Positions 63,839-64,000 of a DNA stretch of 64,000 nt are shown here, piece after piece. Positions within the stretch are counted from its first letter, which is position 1; the number at the start of each line of letters is the position of its first letter. The stretch is from Oscheius tipulae (Eukaryota; Nematoda; Chromadorea; Rhabditida; Rhabditidae), in NCBI GenBank assembly GCA_037178975.1, contig JASJZH010000004.1, positions 9,610,001-9,674,000 on the forward strand. Reading direction: 5' to 3'. A model generated the notes under the pieces. That model had not been told where the DNA came from, did not search any database, and was given only the letters and a program-made list of their open reading frames with translations. The translations under genes and the position numbers were made by a program.

Positions 63839-63879
63839 TAGCTTGTTCAAAGAAGTCCATGAAAAAATGCATATAAAAT

Positions 63880-63885
63880 TTTATT
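63880..63885 (-). terminator. Poly(A) signal (AATAAA) for minus-strand gene
   Basis: AATAAA on the minus strand 7 bases after the TGA at 63892. Confidence 0.5.
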
Positions 63886-63891
63886 TAGTTC

Positions 63892-64000
63892 TCAGCATAG
63901 ATATTCGCTATCACAGGGGTGAGTCTTGCAAGCGTAAGCGAATCCGTTGCGGCAATCTGTCGGAACCCATTCTTGATGTTCTGTACCGTAGACCATGACA
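63892..64000 (-). CDS. C-terminus of a Cys-rich protein, partial
   Basis: The minus strand enters the window and reads EHQEWVPTDCRNGFAYACKT followed by HPCDSEYLC-stop. Five Cys in the last 20 residues suggest a secreted disulfide-rich protein. Family not recognised. A poly(A) signal follows directly, which supports this frame over the two others. Confidence 0.45.
   Translation of the reverse strand, partial: VMVYGTEHQEWVPTDCRNGFAYACKTHPCDSEYLC

Overview
The window reads as nuclear DNA of a rhabditid-type nematode. Introns are mostly 34-45 bases with GT..AG ends. The gene families are typical of nematodes: O-acyltransferase (OAC) proteins, serpentine chemoreceptors, a cuticle collagen, a small Cys-rich secreted protein, a class 3 lipase, BPI/LBP-like proteins, a short NHX-type exchanger and a short-chain dehydrogenase. 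No prokaryotic signal is seen. The genus cannot be fixed from this sequence alone.

Layout. (1) 1-25.5 kb is dominated by a very large inverted duplication. The arms are 1-5665 and 19225-24894, practically identical over about 5.4 kb, and separated by a 13.6 kb spacer. Each arm carries an OAC gene, a Helitron helicase remnant and a Ty3/gypsy pol remnant. The spacer holds a third, diverged OAC gene (10739-14474), an OAC relic, two decayed LINEs, a CYP4-like exon and a transposase fragment. (2) 26-32.7 kb has a frameshifted Sra-superfamily chemoreceptor, a cuticle collagen, a 118-residue secreted Cys-rich protein and a five-exon lipase. (3) 33-53.7 kb is a cluster of Srh/Str-like chemoreceptor genes and relics interleaved with two tandem BPI-like genes. 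One receptor is interrupted by an intact maT-type (DD37D) transposon. A small HSP70/half-RING chimera and several non-autonomous inverted-repeat elements also lie here. (4) 54-62.4 kb has an NHX-type Na+/H+ exchanger, a dead DD34D mariner, a 74-residue gene, a 5'-truncated CR1/Jockey-like LINE and a three-exon SDR. (5) The last 1.6 kb has a fold-back repeat and the 3' end of a minus-strand gene that runs out of the window.

How it fits together. This is an environmental-response gene region (chemoreceptors, secreted or membrane lipid-handling proteins, OACs) expanding by tandem and inverted duplication and decaying under heavy transposon load. There are no operon-like functional groups. Exon models were built by hand from splice motifs, codon phase and comparison between paralogues inside the window. 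Several dispersed repeat families of unknown type recur in introns and 3' flanks. A 22-nucleotide intron conserved in the OAC paralogues and the HSP70/RING chimera are the most unusual points.
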